Assembly: GCF_007655135.1 (NCBI RefSeq)
Contig: NC_045130.1
Coordinates: 10,788,001-10,852,000, forward strand
Reading direction: 5' to 3'
Length of the DNA stretch: 64,000 bases
Source of the DNA: Punica granatum
Lineage: Eukaryota > Streptophyta > Magnoliopsida > Myrtales > Lythraceae
The position numbers and the translations under genes were made by a program. Shown here piece after piece: positions 26,847 through 38,936 of the stretch (position 1 is the stretch's first letter; each line of letters opens with the position of its first letter). Below the pieces are notes generated by a model. The model saw nothing but the letters and a program-made list of their open reading frames with translations. It was not told where the DNA came from and did no database searches.

Positions 26847-29230
26847 GTCCTTTTTATTTATTTATTTTTCCTTGCAGAAAGTCTAGACAGTTCTGAACTT
26901 TAGTCCATTAATGTTAAATCCTATTTGACAAGTCATAAGAATGTCTCTGCTGCATGACACAATATGATCTCAATCGCCGTTTTTCCCGCACCGCCATCCC
27001 TTGTTCATTTGCTCAAGGAAAGATCTAGTGAATACTCATTAATTTTCGTCGGGGAAATTGTGGAGATGTTGTCTATCATAAATCACCCAGATGTAGATTG
27101 TCCACTGTGCTGTGTGCCTTGACTCCTGAAGACGAGGAGAAGACTTTGCCTTTTATGAAGCTGATGTCTTGTTTCTATTGTTTTGACAGGTTGTGTTGTT
27201 TCCTCCTTGTTCTATTCACCTTCTTTAATTGATAGCTTTCACTGGTAAAGTTTCACAGTAGTATTAATTGGTGATGCTTGTTTCTGCTCTTCTGGATATG
27301 GCAGTGAGTGCATTATTAGGTGGTGGAATTGGCTTCGGAAAGAAGATCGTGATGGTAACATGGACGACCCAAAAGGTTCGTTGTCAGCTCATTTTGATTT
27401 GTGTAGGAGGAAATTGCTACAGGAGAAGTCTTTGATATGATCGAATATCAAGTATTGTAGAGTGTTTTGCCTAGAAGTTTGATACTTTTAGAAACTGAAT
27501 AAATTCCCTGTTCTAGCTTTCAATAAAAATTCTGCAAGCCTGTATTTAGTTCAGGTAACATGCATATACACTGTGCTAAGTAATTATTCAATGTGCGGCT
27601 TGAAATGTAACTTTCCACCGACCTTGAACAATCTGACTTCTAGAACCATGGGGGGCAGTGATTGCTCTGCAAACTGCTCCTGTAGAAAAAGAAATTGCCA
27701 GATTGCAGGATGCACTAAATTAATAATATTTCACCGGTGTGAATAAAGGGTCTGCTTTTCCATGCGATTAATAGTTCCTGCCTGAAACTATATATAAAGA
27801 GAAACTGTAATTGTCATCATAAAAGTTAGAATGTCTGTACTTGTTTAAACTGTCAGCCTAGATCGGTTTCAAGCATTTATACTTCTTTTTTTATGAAGAG
27901 AGGTTGGAGCCTTTAATCTTTATTGGTGGTAAACTACACAAAAACAGGTTGTATACTTCTGAGAAGGATTTGTACAAAAGGTTTTTCTCCTGCTTCTTGT
28001 ATAAAGTTGTGCTTATGGGATAATCAGTGAACTGTTAATATTTTGTTGTTATCGATGTCGCCAAGAGTGTATACTTATATTATTATTTGGGCCAGGGCAG
28101 ATCTTTTGGTGATGTGACAGGTCCTTACTGTTTATTGGGGTTACCATACAAATGCATACTACTATGCCAATAATTTACTCTTCTGTTTTCTTCTTTTCGT
28201 GCATGGTGATTGACTCTTGTACTAATTATGCATGCAGAGCCAGAAGATAGTAAGGGAATTGCCCAGTTTTTGGTAGAACTTTTCAAGCGAAGGATTTAGA
28301 GTATGTTCTTGACTTGGTCGGCTCTCGTTCCTTCAAATTGGTGCGTCCATATATTAGCCACAGCATTAGAGATAGGCAAATGTCAATTTGGCCCATGACT
28401 ATGCAGATCATGGAAACATGAGAAGAAACAATCGGTTGGGTTTAAAGCAATATTGATGAATAGAGTTGTTATGTGTACTTTGATTTTTGAGCATATCGAG
28501 GGCTTATCTCTATTTAGTGCTCCAATAGCCAAAGTTTGAAATGCGTTGGAGAAAATGTCAAAGAGGCCACTTTGGAATAAATGGACAAAACTGTTAGGTT
28601 GCGGGGCGTTCAATGTCAGCTCTTCAATGATAACGTACAACTTTTACGTGATTGGGGAAAGAGTCCGTGATGTCATTTGATCTTTGGGGCTGATGATGAT
28701 GAGTTGATTATGTTGTTGGATAAAGCACTACAAAAAGCAATTGAAAAAGTGATCATAGTAACTGCAAATTAACCTCAGGTTTTTTGTAAGTACATCTGGT
28801 CTGCTACTTTGACTCTTGTAATGTGATACATTTGAATGCTTTAACTTCTAATTTAGGGGGTTTAAAGAAGGATGAAGGCACTGCTGGATTAAAGTTTTAG
28901 GAGATCACTCTTGGATTTTTCATGAAAGTTTATGGGCATCACCACCGTCCCCGATTTCTTTGATCTTGTTCCCTGTGTATTCTTAGTTTTCAAACCACAG
29001 GAAGAAACAGCATTGCGATGCCAAACTGCTTTCACAATACATGACGTTGAAACTCAAAAGTTCCTGGCTGCTTTCTCGGGTTGGTTGAGCTCAAGTGTAC
29101 TGTGTACGTAGAGGGGTCCGTCTGTTGTGCAGTCTATGCCTTGTCTTTTGCCGTGTAATGGTGCCGAAGATTGATAATGATATTATTCTTTGCAGAGACT
29201 GATGGTCCTTAATTTGGCCGGGCTCGATAC

Positions 29231-30599
29231 AAACTAAAAGATGGGAATTGTGGGTGGTTTTTGTCAGTAGGGATGGCTGGCAGTCAGGCAAGCAGGGGAA
29301 TTGTGTTGGTGGGAGGGAACAGGGCCCTTTCTATTGATTTGCTTTAGGAATGCTCCATTTTTATTAAATTATTATTAGAAGGAGCGGTGGCCTCCGACGA
29401 GCAAATGTCTTTTAGTTGATTAATTCATTATGAGTTAAGTTGGTCCTTCAAGGAGTAAAATTCTCCTAATGTGAAAATTTTCTATTCACAAGGTTCGAAT
29501 AAATTTTATTTAAAAAAGAATAAGTGTCAAACAGTTTGAATCAATTTACATTGGTATATATTCCCCACTTGGTTTTCTTTCACCCGTTGCAAGCAAAATT
29601 CCCTCTACCAATTAATAGGATTGGATTATATATATTCACAAGTAATTAAACTTGTATACACTACTCAGATTCTTAGTGGAATTACGTTACATTTTCGCTA
29701 TTGCTAGCTAATTATTGGATATGCTTATTAAAAAAAAAAAGGTTAACTATTGGATACTTTACGTTCACGATCAACGCATCGTTGAAAAAGAAATATAGAA
29801 AGTTATGTGACAAATGTTTTGTTTATTTTAATATGTGGATTTATGAAACTTTCCTTGTTAATTTTACAATGTTAGGTTTATAGGCACAATGACGCATGCC
29901 AATGAAATGTACTATCACAATATGAGTAGCAATAATATGTTGGATCCGAGTAAAGAGCACCGAAGAGTTACTCCTATGATCAAAAGTTTACGGAGATATT
30001 GGCGACTTCCCATCTCTTACTTTCAAATTTTAATTTATTGCATATGAAATTCTATACAATCAGCACTTATGGATATATTCGTAAAATTATTATTCTATAC
30101 AGTTAGCTGTTGACATAAAGCAAAATATATTCTCTTTTCTTGTTTTATTAATCTGAAATATTATTAATACATATTCTTAGAATATGGTGAGTTAATGTAT
30201 GTTCCAACAGAAACTTCCTACAAAAACCGTGCTAAAAATGTATTTCCCTTAAAATACATAAAATTATATTTCCAATTTATATTTTATTTTTATGACCTTA
30301 AACACTAGATTATTATTAATTTGAATATGATAAACACATGTATATACAAAACGAAAATTATAAATCCGTGCATTATAACTGAAATTTTATAAGATATAGT
30401 TCGATAATTTATATATCTAATTTTGTGAACTACCAATAAATAAAAATGGCTTCATAAAACTTACCTATTATTTAATGGAATTCAAGAAAAAGCCAAATTT
30501 ATCTGTTATCTGGTAGACTTCAGGAAAAAAGTCAGCTAATTTTTAATTAGAGAAATTTGATTCTGTGAATTTATTTTTATGGCATCAATTTACGAAAGT
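29231..30599. other. Intergenic, no gene seen
   Basis: AT-rich. Around 29470-29560 a TTCGAAT-containing stretch resembles the SINE family listed at 6691 and 50006, but it is too degraded to bound. Short open frames have no recognisable domain. Confidence 0.5.
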
Positions 30600-31070
30600 A
30601 TTTAGGGAAAAATACACGGCATAGCACCATTAAGGTTGTGTCAATTGTGGGATAAACTTTCAAAATTGCATAACATGGCACAAATTATGAGTTTTGTGTC
30701 AATCATGGCACATCGTGTTATATTTTTTTTTGTCAAAAACTAACTGAATGCATACACGGAATGTTTGTGGCTCCCAATTTTTGCCTAATAGATTCATGCC
30801 CTAATCCAAAATGGCTTGACCCGAATTTGGCCACCCGTCCACCCAATTCCCTTTCTTTGATGCCATTTTCATCCGCAACTTTGTTTAGCACGTCATTTCA
30901 GGGAGAAGGGGAATCGAATGGGCGGTGGCCAAATTTGGGTCTGGCCATGTGGGGTTACGGACATAAAACTCATAGTTTGTTCCATGTCGTGCAATTTTAA
31001 AAACTTAAGCCACAATTGACACCACCTTTAAAGGTCATGCCATGCCATGTATTTCTAGGTTAATGTCAGT
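30600..31070. mobile_element. Foldback (long inverted repeat) element, copy 3
   Basis: The left arm (30609-30705, 'atacacggcatagcaccatt' onward to 'gagttttgtgtc') pairs with the right arm (about 30959-31063, 'gacataaaactcatag' to 'ccatgtattt') as an imperfect inverted repeat of nearly 100 bp. The middle is about 250 bp, with no transposase. Outer ends resemble the MULE-type foldbacks at 38531 and 39233 (ttaac-ctagaaa), but no clear target duplication was found. Confidence 0.7.
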
Positions 31071-31166
31071 CGGGCTGTAATTTAACAAATTAATTAAAGT
31101 TTGTTTTATAGCTTAACAACTACTTAAATACTAACTTCTTATAATACATACAGGAAATCGACTAAT

Positions 31167-31342
31167 GAGATGTTAATCAGTTGGTAGCGCTCGAATATTC
31201 CAAGCACTAGGTCATGGGTTCAAGTCCTACTTGGGAGCAAATAAAATGAAAAGGTCTCTCTATTTGTTGTCGGACCCGCTTGCAGTAGTAGTATTGCCCT
31301 CGAATCCTAGTCCTTTTTATTCATCAAAATGAAAAAAAAAAT
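31167..31342 (+). mobile_element. tRNA-derived SINE
   Basis: Opens with a tRNA-like head: A-box-like 'cagttggtagcgc' (31178-31190) and B-box 'gggttcaagtcc' (31216-31227), spaced as in Pol III promoters. A roughly 100-bp unrelated body and an A-rich 3' end (from 31332) follow. It lacks the cloverleaf pairing needed for a functional tRNA. Confidence 0.7.
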
Positions 31343-32694
31343 GTACACGAAATCGGAAAAAGAATTATGCAGGCCATCTGGGCCCGTCCGCGAAGCACTA
31401 TAAGGCCCAGAAGGTCCTTAATGCTAGTTGGCGGTCAAACAATTTTGATTTCCTTATGGAAACAATTGCTTTTGGTCCTCGTGTTCTATTTTGTTTTTCT
31501 CTGATCTTTCCTTTTCTCTGAATATTTTCCCGTTATTCTTTTTGAAAATATTTTTGATCCTTACGCATGATGTCCATTTACAAGACATAGACGTATACCC
31601 GTCGCTACACACTGGATTTTTTATTAGATTAAGAGGGAACATACTCTCTATTTATAACAAAAACATTTTTGAGAAAATTGAGTCTATAGGATACATCGTG
31701 TTCTCTTATTTTTTTTGTTCCAGTCACAATTAAATCCTTAAATTATTCTATAATAAAAATAAATATAATATCTACATATTATGATTAAATAATGATAAAA
31801 TAGTTTTATTTTAAAAAAAAGAAAGAGTATGTACATGCACGTGTAGTCGATTGGAAGGAAGAAGGATAAAGAGATAGAAAAGAGGTGAGTGGAGAAAAAA
31901 AAGGGAGAAGTGGGTGGCTATTGTCGTAAATTTACTATAAATTTATTAATTTATTGGCTCATATAAATTGAAGTACGTATAGTGTGGGTATTTTGAGTCT
32001 TGAAAATGAGACGAAGTGTATTTTGGGCCTTTATAATAGTAGAAAAAAATAAGAAAATAAAAATAAATAAACCAAAAGAAGAGGGGAAGAGAAAAAAGCT
32101 GATAATTAAGGTGACAAGTTGAGAGGTGGGAGACAATATGGGAGCAATGATTCATATCTCGTGTGCCTCCTTCATCATGATATTCCAATATTTTTTGTCA
32201 GAAGGAATATTTATTCATGTAATTTTAATAATCTGGATTTTCTTCGGGCGTTGGAAATGGTTGGGCAATAGCGCATATATATATATATATATATATAACT
32301 AGAGAGTTGTCAGTGCACTACACGCAAAAATTAATAAATAAAATCGTACATAGTATATACATATATATATTGATGGAAAACATATATTATTTACTTCATA
32401 GTTAAATTTTACTTCAATTTAAGACAATAATTATAAAGCATCTGAAAATTTTGACAATTTAATATCCTTATGAAGAATACATTATGTATTCTTCGACCAA
32501 TCTTTATTATGTCATTATATCGGTGTATCTTCTCCATAATATTGTTGACTTATTCAAGTTTCATAAATAATAATCCCTATTTAAATACTTTATAAATCGG
32601 CATATAAGATTGAATTAAGAACAATTATATTATATTATTATTTTATGATATTATTATTATTACTATTAATTACTTACTTACTTCATGATTAAGT
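31343..32694. other. Intergenic, no gene seen
   Basis: AT-rich with a (TA)n tract at 32274-32297. Overlapping open frames on both strands around 31454-31733 and 31946-32188 are low-complexity and not supported. Confidence 0.55.
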
Positions 32695-33198
32695 TATTGA
32701 ATTTCTATTGGACTTATATGGGGCTAGGCCTATTTTCACTTAAAAACTCAAGCTAATAAGTGGTGGTACTCAAGTCTCATATAAACCCATGGATATTCAT
32801 TCATTTTTTTTTTCATGTGGGATTAACATCACCAACACCTGCCCTCACGTGCAACATGTAGTCTATTTTTGCCTACACGTTGTCTCGTATCCTTAAACAC
32901 CCACCCTCAAAAATTGATCTCGAGTCGGGCTCATCTTCCGTGCTCGAGCGATGGGGACTTACATGAGGCGCATTCTTGACTACACTCGGACATATTGGGC
33001 TTGACGTGGTATGGGTGCGCATAGGCACGCATATGCGTAACTTGAGTTCCGATACCATATTGAATTTCCATTAGGCTTATACGGGTTTGAACCTATTTCC
33101 ACTTAAAAAACTCAAACTGATAAGTGGTGGTACTCAAATGTCATATAAATCCATGAATATTCATTCATTTTTTCTATGTGGAATTAACATCATCAACA
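32695..33198 (-). mobile_element. TRIM (miniature LTR retroelement), copy 2
   Basis: Minus-strand element with LTRs at 33198-33058 (5' LTR) and 32837-32695 (3' LTR), each TGTTG...CAATA and about 141-143 bp. The primer-binding site TGGTATCGGAAC (33057-33046) abuts the 5' LTR, and a purine tract (GAGGGCAGG) abuts the 3' LTR. A perfect 5-bp target duplication TAAGT flanks it (32690-32694 and 33199-33203). The interior is about 220 bp without coding. Interior motifs such as GGGTGTTTAAG are shared with the copy at 2297, so the two are one family. Confidence 0.92.
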
Positions 33199-33285
33199 TA
33201 AGTAATATCTATATTTACATTAATTTATTTACATTTCTTAAAAATAAAAGAGAAATTTGAGAATATGAAAAACGAACGTTCTCTG

Positions 33286-34399
33286 ACTACAATAGAAAAG
33301 GCCTATTGTGACCTTTTTCTGCCTACGCTTAGCAAAATGTTGCCAAAAGTTCTGCGAAATGGACTTTAGGCAATGCTTCTCAAAGAGATCTACCCTATAG
33401 TGAAGCTTTGTAAACGCGTCAACATAGACCTACCCTATGGCTAAAAGCATCGCCGATGAATTCATAAAATAATTCAAAATTTTAAAATTTTTAATCAGAT
33501 GTACCTAGGGCAATGCTCCAAAGCATTGGCCTAGGTCACCTTATGTTGATGCTATAAAGAAGAGTCGCCAAAGGTAACCCTTTACCGACTCTTTTTTAAG
33601 TGTCTAACAAGAGGTATCTTAGGTGATACTTTGAGTGATGATTTTGTGTGTAATATGAAAATTAATGTTGGTGGGAATGATAGATCGAAAAAAACAAATT
33701 TTATAATTATATCAAGATTTTTCAATTATTATTTTAATTAGTTATTTATTTTGATCATGCTTTGTTGTATCGTTAAGTACAAATGAATTCTCAAATAGTG
33801 CTAAGTGTACAAATATGAATTCGGTTCTTACAAATGGTTCAAAGTATTTTAAAAATTATGAAAATAAAAAAATGTTAATTAAGAATAAAAACTTCTTTAA
33901 GTAAGTAATAAATATAATTAATTGTGAACAAGAAACAAATCGGGAGTAGCAACCCAATTGGTAACACGTTTGGATGCCTAAGTGGCAGTCCGGGTTCGAA
34001 CCCCCTTAGGCGCAAATATTAAGCGGGGAGCATGGGCTCTTGGTGCATGCATGGGTGCATGAGTGCACTCAGTCCGACTTGGGCTGTCCTGGACTGGCTT
34101 GGGTTTTTTTTCCTTCTTTTGAAGTAGACCTTGGTCCAACGTTTGAAGGGTCAAGCCAGATCTTGCGTAGGCCGATCCTTAGAAACGTTGGCACAGGCAT
34201 GCTAAAAGGCCACGCTTTTAAGCATTGCCTTCACCCCTATGACGACGCTTTTCATTATCGTTGGCCGAACCTATGCTGACCAGACATGAGGCGGCACTTT
34301 CGAAAGCGTCGCCACAAACTTTGCGAGGCTTTTGGCAACGCCTATAAACGTCGCCTAAAGTCCAAAAAAATGTTGCGATAGGTCCTTTTTGTTGTTGTG
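33286..34399. mobile_element. Non-autonomous CACTA (En/Spm-type) element, degenerate
   Basis: The left end GACTACAATAGAAAAGG and the right end, read inward as CACAACAACAAAAAGG, form a decayed CACTA-type terminal inverted repeat. A 3-bp duplication TCT flanks it (33283-33285 and 34400-34402), as for this superfamily. Both subterminal regions are rich in short repeats such as ggcaatgctt, gcgacgcttt and ggcaacgcc, typical of transposase-binding subterminal repeats. No transposase is present. A SINE-like sequence is nested near 33942. Confidence 0.75.
33942..34110 (+). mobile_element. tRNA-like SINE nested in the CACTA element
   Basis: A head with 'cccaattggtaacacg' (A-box-like) and 'gggttcgaaccc' (B-box, 33992-34003) is followed by a body ending near the T-rich run at 34104-34112. 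The 3' boundary is approximate. It is not a functional tRNA: no complete cloverleaf. Confidence 0.55.
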
Positions 34400-34640
34400 T
34401 CTTCACGAGAACTTCCGAAATGCTTCCGGTTTACATATATATATATATATATATATATGAGATGAGATCCTGTCTGAATTTCAACTTTTAATTTTTGCAA
34501 ATGACGAATCATAATGAGAATATGTATATTAACCGAAATTTAGCTAGTAGATCATTGCAAGTATAAACTGTTTGTATTATAAGCGATGATGACAATGTCA
34601 AAAGCCAAAGCCCGGATAAGATATAACCAGGCCGTGATGA

Positions 34641-34973
34641 TCATGCATGATTATGTGTCTCTATCGTGCTCGGTCGGGGCAGTAGCAGCCCGCGGTTGAG
34701 CCACCGCTGCAAAACCCCTGCTTTCTCTTTCTCCTCTAGCATCTCTTTGATCGGTTTCCTTAGAACTCCAATAAAGATCCGGTCGTGTAGGGAGGTGAGG
34801 TCAGAGATGATGGGACGACCGGCCGGAGGAGGGTTGGCTCTGGTCAGGTAGGGGTGGCAGAGGGGACTGGGAGGGCTCAAAACCCTCTTTGCATTTTCCA
34901 TCGATTTTGACATAAGTATCAGCGGCAAGGAACATTTTGCAATGCCCACATCATATTTTGCTGCTAAGTACAA
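34641..34973 (-). other. GC-richer 110-codon frame, possible gene fragment
   Basis: The frame is stop-free for 110 codons in a local GC-rich island inside AT-rich DNA. Its second half (FIGVLRKPIKEMLEEKEKAG) looks helical and charged, unlike the low-complexity frames around it. I recognise no family, and no flanking splice pattern or promoter was found. It could be a captured or decayed exon. Confidence 0.25.
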
Positions 34974-35034
34974 TAGAATACTACTGGGCAGAAATGTTCT
35001 ATCTACCCAATATATAGTTTAGGGAGTCCAAAGT

Positions 35035-35335
35035 TTAGGCCTTGCTTGCCTTTTGAATTTTTTTTAATTCAACTAAACTTAATTTCACTTATTTTTAATT
35101 CAATAACATAATTATTACTTTTTTATTATTTTTATTATTTTTTTAACCATTCAATTTATTTTTTAATATTAAATTCTCTCAACTATTCATTACTTTTTTT
35201 CACAATTTAATAACATAACAATTACTTGATCCTTATTTTTTCTCAACTATTCATTACTTTTTCACATTTTTTCTCATAATTCAACAATACAACCATTACA
35301 AATCAATTAAAATAAAAATTCAACTTAGTTATAAA
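35035..35335. mobile_element. MITE-like repeat, diverged
   Basis: 'ttcaactaaactt', 'caattcaacaatacaacc' and 'ttaaaataaaaattcaact' match the order of motifs in the repeats at 36121-36746. Ends are poorly defined. Confidence 0.45.
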
Positions 35336-36120
35336 GGAATTATGACCCACACATGCAGATAATACCCGCACAATTTCTGTAACCGAAAAAGAAAAAAAAG
35401 AAAAAGAAAATGACCCACTCGGCCAGATTGCAGAGAACGCTAGGGGCGAAAGGGACAAGAATAGGTCTCCCTCGGCGCCGGCCTATTCTAAGATTACCAA
35501 GAGCCTCAGTGAACAGTTGCAATCATAGACCGAAACCATTTCCTAAAGTTATATTTTTCTTTATTTAAAAAACCTTTTATACACAAAAATATTAACGTTA
35601 TTAGGATGCTCTCGAGATCAACATATCAAAACCTGACGGAATATCATCGAGAGCCAGTGTTTATCAGCAAGTTATTCTTTTTTTGTTGAAATTTTTTTCT
35701 TAAAATTATGACACATCTATAAATTTATCAAGAATGACATTGCAAAATCAATGTAAACAGATAGTGCGTCATTGAGAATATGCTTAAAAGAAAAGGTAGG
35801 AAGAAAGCGAAAGCGGTTAAGGATTGAAATGGATTTTTGTCAAGAATGAGGTAAATCGATTAATTTAGGAATACTTCAAGAGAGAGATCAGAGAGTGTAA
35901 ACATACGTAAATTTTAGATTCTATTTCTCCTCAATTAATTTCTTTCGTGGTAAGCCGATCGGGGAGCCCACCAAATAATTTCTGCCAAACTTAGGGAACA
36001 ACTCAATGACTTTTCTGCCAATTAATGGGTCCCTCAAAATTGCAATAATTTTGTCTAGAAAAACATGTCCTGTTTCATTGGTACACAAATCTTTTGTAGC
36101 ACTCAAATCTCTTCTTCAAA

Positions 36121-36460
36121 ATGTCCATTTTGATTTTGTAATTTGATTTTAACATTTTAATTTTAATTTTAACTATACTTACTATACAACAAAAATCAAC
36201 TCTTACAATTCAAAAAGGTGGGTCCCATATATAAACTCACATACAATTCCATTATACTCAATTCAATTTTTAATACTAAATTCTCTCAACTATTCATTAT
36301 TTTTTCAACAATTCAACAATATAATCATCACATAATTATCGCTTTCTCTTAACTATTCTTTACATTTTCATACTTTTTTATCATAATTCAACAATGCAAT
36401 CATTACAATCAAATTAAAATCAAAACTTAACTCTATTTAACCCTAAAATCAAACACATTA
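36121..36460 (+). mobile_element. MITE copy, GTTTG-terminus family
   Basis: Core 'actatacttactatacaaca', then 'aggtgggtcccatatataaa', 'tactcaattcaatttttaat' and a tail 'ccctaaaatcaaacaca'. The adjacent copy at 36465 repeats these blocks in the same order. Confidence 0.65.
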
Positions 36461-36464
36461 TTAT

Positions 36465-36746
36465 GCTCCGTTTGTTTTCAGGATCTGATTTTAAGATTTT
36501 AACTCTAACTTTAACTCTACTCACTATACAACAAAAATAAACTCTTCAAAGTAAAAAAGGTGGGCTCTATATATAAATCCACATACAACTCCATTATACT
36601 CAATTCAATTTTTAATATTAAATTCTCATAACTATTTATTACTTTTTCACACTTTTTTTCATAATTCAACACCACAATCATTACAACTCAATTAAAATCA
36701 AAATCAACCAATTAAAATCAAAATCCAACTCTCAAACCAAACGCAG
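36465..36746 (+). mobile_element. MITE copy, GTTTG-terminus family (best preserved)
   Basis: Starts gctccgtttgttttcagg and ends ctcaaaccaaacgcag, so the ends are inverted (CGTTTG / CAAACG). Core motifs match the copy just upstream. The pair sits head to tail with almost no gap. Confidence 0.7.
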
Positions 36747-38530
36747 TCTTAATATTTTACATATATAATTGTCACTCCAATTATTTCACAATCCATCCCT
36801 ATCAGGAATCTCCAAACAATAGAAAACTTATTTTCTTTTCTTAACAAGTAGTATGATTGCCAATCAAATATGCACATTATTCAAATCAATTTATCTATAA
36901 AAAAAATACTAGATCCTCCTAAGTAGTATGCCTAAAACATCCTCCTAATTTAAAATCTCACTCACATCAATTGAATGTTTTTGGATAATTGTGTAAATTA
37001 TAACTTATCCCATTGTGAGTAAAATCTTGAATTATGAGGATTTTTAGGTTAATTATTAGGAGGACAGAGCAATAACTCTTTATATATACGTATATAAACG
37101 ATTACGAAGGAGGCCTACTTTACGAGGTAGCATATAGGGCTCTTTTCGGGAACAAATTGCTCATAGTATAGGGGCTCTTTTCATCTTTCTAATTACAGAA
37201 GATGACCCAAAATGAATAAAAATATATACGAATACTTAATTAATTATTCGCAATAACAACTATTGTGCATGGCATGAACAAAATTCATGTGCATGGCAAT
37301 AGCCTCTCTTGTGTTGGGCTCTATCCCACGAGTGTATATTATTATTAGATGATTGGCTAACAGAGGAGAGAGGGGGACCCCCACTTCATGGGTGTCCTTA
37401 AGAAGCTCCCGTTTGGGGCTATGGGGACAAGGGAGTTCCAAGCATTGATGGGGTTGACGGGATTAATTTGGAAGTCCTACGAGACTTAAAATTTGAAAGC
37501 TCAAAATTAAAACGTGGGGCGAAGCCAGATTTGGAGGGGGCAGTTTCGCAATGACATCGCTTGAGTTCTCATTGGCAAATGAGAAATGGAAATAATCTGC
37601 GAACTTGGCATGTGTTAAATTCGTTAAATCGTTCATTATCCCTTTCTACAAACTTTTCTTTCCGCGCGTGTCGAATTCTATTCCGCATGTTGTTTTAGCT
37701 TCATCACTGGCTCTTTTCCCCCCCTCTATATTTTACATGTGATATTATTGCCGCTATCTCCAACCGTACATGGTGGTGCCCTGAGTTGTCCAATCAAGAA
37801 AGATACAATACGACGGTCAGGAATTATATTCCGTTGCCACGATCTCGGAAAAGTGAAATACGGCTGGATATTCCAAACCCCCCCCCACAAAAAAAACGCT
37901 GGTTTTTTTATTTGTCATGAAAAAACTAGTATATATAAAATGGATTGAAACTGCAGTTTATTTGTGAGTGGATTTGTATTTTATTTATGTAGATGGGAAA
38001 ATCAATTTCCTCCGAAATTTGTCAGCATTCGAACCTACGAATCTCTCTGCTATAATAAATGCCCCTGATTTTGTTGAAAATTGCAGGGGTGCCACTCCTC
38101 TCTACTTTCGGAATATGCAAATCGGAGGATGCAGCGCTGCTCTACGTAGATGCGTGTCAAATTGTTTCTATATCTACTTTCAGAATTTATTTGACCACCA
38201 CCTAGTCTATATAAATCTATATCTAGGTATTTAAAACAAACTCCTAGGTATTTAAAACAAATTCTTGGACTTGAGTGATAAGGGGCCACCATTCTTGTGA
38301 TAAGAATTCACCACCTAAGCTTTATAACTAATTTCGCAGCTTATGGTTGATCAACCATTCAAATTCCTATATATTTAATTAACAATATCATATTTTTTAT
38401 TATAAAAGAAAATCTAATTTTCTTCGGTCTAAAGTGAAGCACCATGATAATGTACAGCCTACTTTATTCCTTTAGAGTATATACTCTATATACTCTAATA
38501 ATTTTTTTTAAAAAAATTTCAAATAAAGAA

Positions 38531-38936
38531 GGGCTAATCACCTAGAAAAACACGACATTTACACTTTTTTTTTCTAAATATAGCGCGACCTTTAGGAAAT
38601 AGCACATAAATGCACGACTTTTGCATTTTTTTCCTAAATATAGCACGACATTTGGAGAGTAGAACAGAACTGCACAACCTTTGCACTTTTTCCTAAATAG
38701 AACACGACCTTAAAAAAATAGTACAGGAATACACGATCTTCAAATTTAGGTGCGAATTTAGCACGTTAAAAAAGAAGATCGTGCCTAAAGGTTGTGCCTT
38801 TCTGTGCTTTTTTTAAAAATCGTTCTATATTTAGGAAAAAAAATATAAAGGTCATGTATTTCTGTGCTATTTTTCAAAGGTCGTGCTATATTTAGAAAAA
38901 AAATGCAAATGTCGTGCTTTTCTAGATAATTAACCC
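38531..38936. mobile_element. MULE-type foldback MITE, copy 1
   Basis: A 406-bp near-palindrome starts GGGCTAATCACCTAGAAAA and ends TTCTAGATAATTAACCC. Each arm holds about three tandem units of roughly 58 bp built on 'cctaaatatagcacgacctt' and 'tgcacgacttttgcac', in opposite orientations. A perfect 9-bp direct duplication AATAAAGAA flanks it (38522-38530 and 38937-38945). Long TIRs plus 9-bp duplication indicate Mutator-like transposition. No coding capacity. Transcripts would fold into a long hairpin, a likely small-RNA source. Confidence 0.9.

Larger units (their letters stand above)
24648..29230 (+). pseudogene. Truncated RNF25-type E3 ligase pseudogene (duplicate)
   Basis: This is a diverged copy of 13590-17860. 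Exon 4' is 27054-27189, 5' is 27305-27375, 6' is 28238-28340, and only the last few codons of exon 7 remain near 28864-28893. Exons 1-3 (RWD domain) are absent. Exon 4' is 4 nt shorter than its parent, giving a frameshift just after CPLC, and its acceptor ctag has become cgggg. The ligands H149 and H152 read as Tyr and Asp. Exon 6' lost one base and its CPVC motif. About 600 bp including most of exon 7 are deleted. Extra sequence relative to the parent lies at about 24790-25765 and 26735-26900. A stable E3 ligase cannot be made from it; a non-coding transcript remains possible. Confidence 0.9.
34400..38530. other. Intergenic; MITE cluster, no supported gene
   Basis: (TA)n at 34434-34458. A GC-richer island at 34641-34973 has a 110-codon minus-strand frame (separate entry). 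MITE-type AT-rich repeats lie at about 35035-35335 and 36121-36746. A 61-codon minus-strand frame at 35921-36106 has mixed composition but no family I know. 37740-37950 has a 69-codon plus frame without a recognisable domain. Confidence 0.5.

Noticed and set aside
33941..34004. tRNA gene suggested by the gggttcgaaccc B-box
   Set aside because: The acceptor and anticodon arms do not pair as in a tRNA; the sequence fits a SINE head better.
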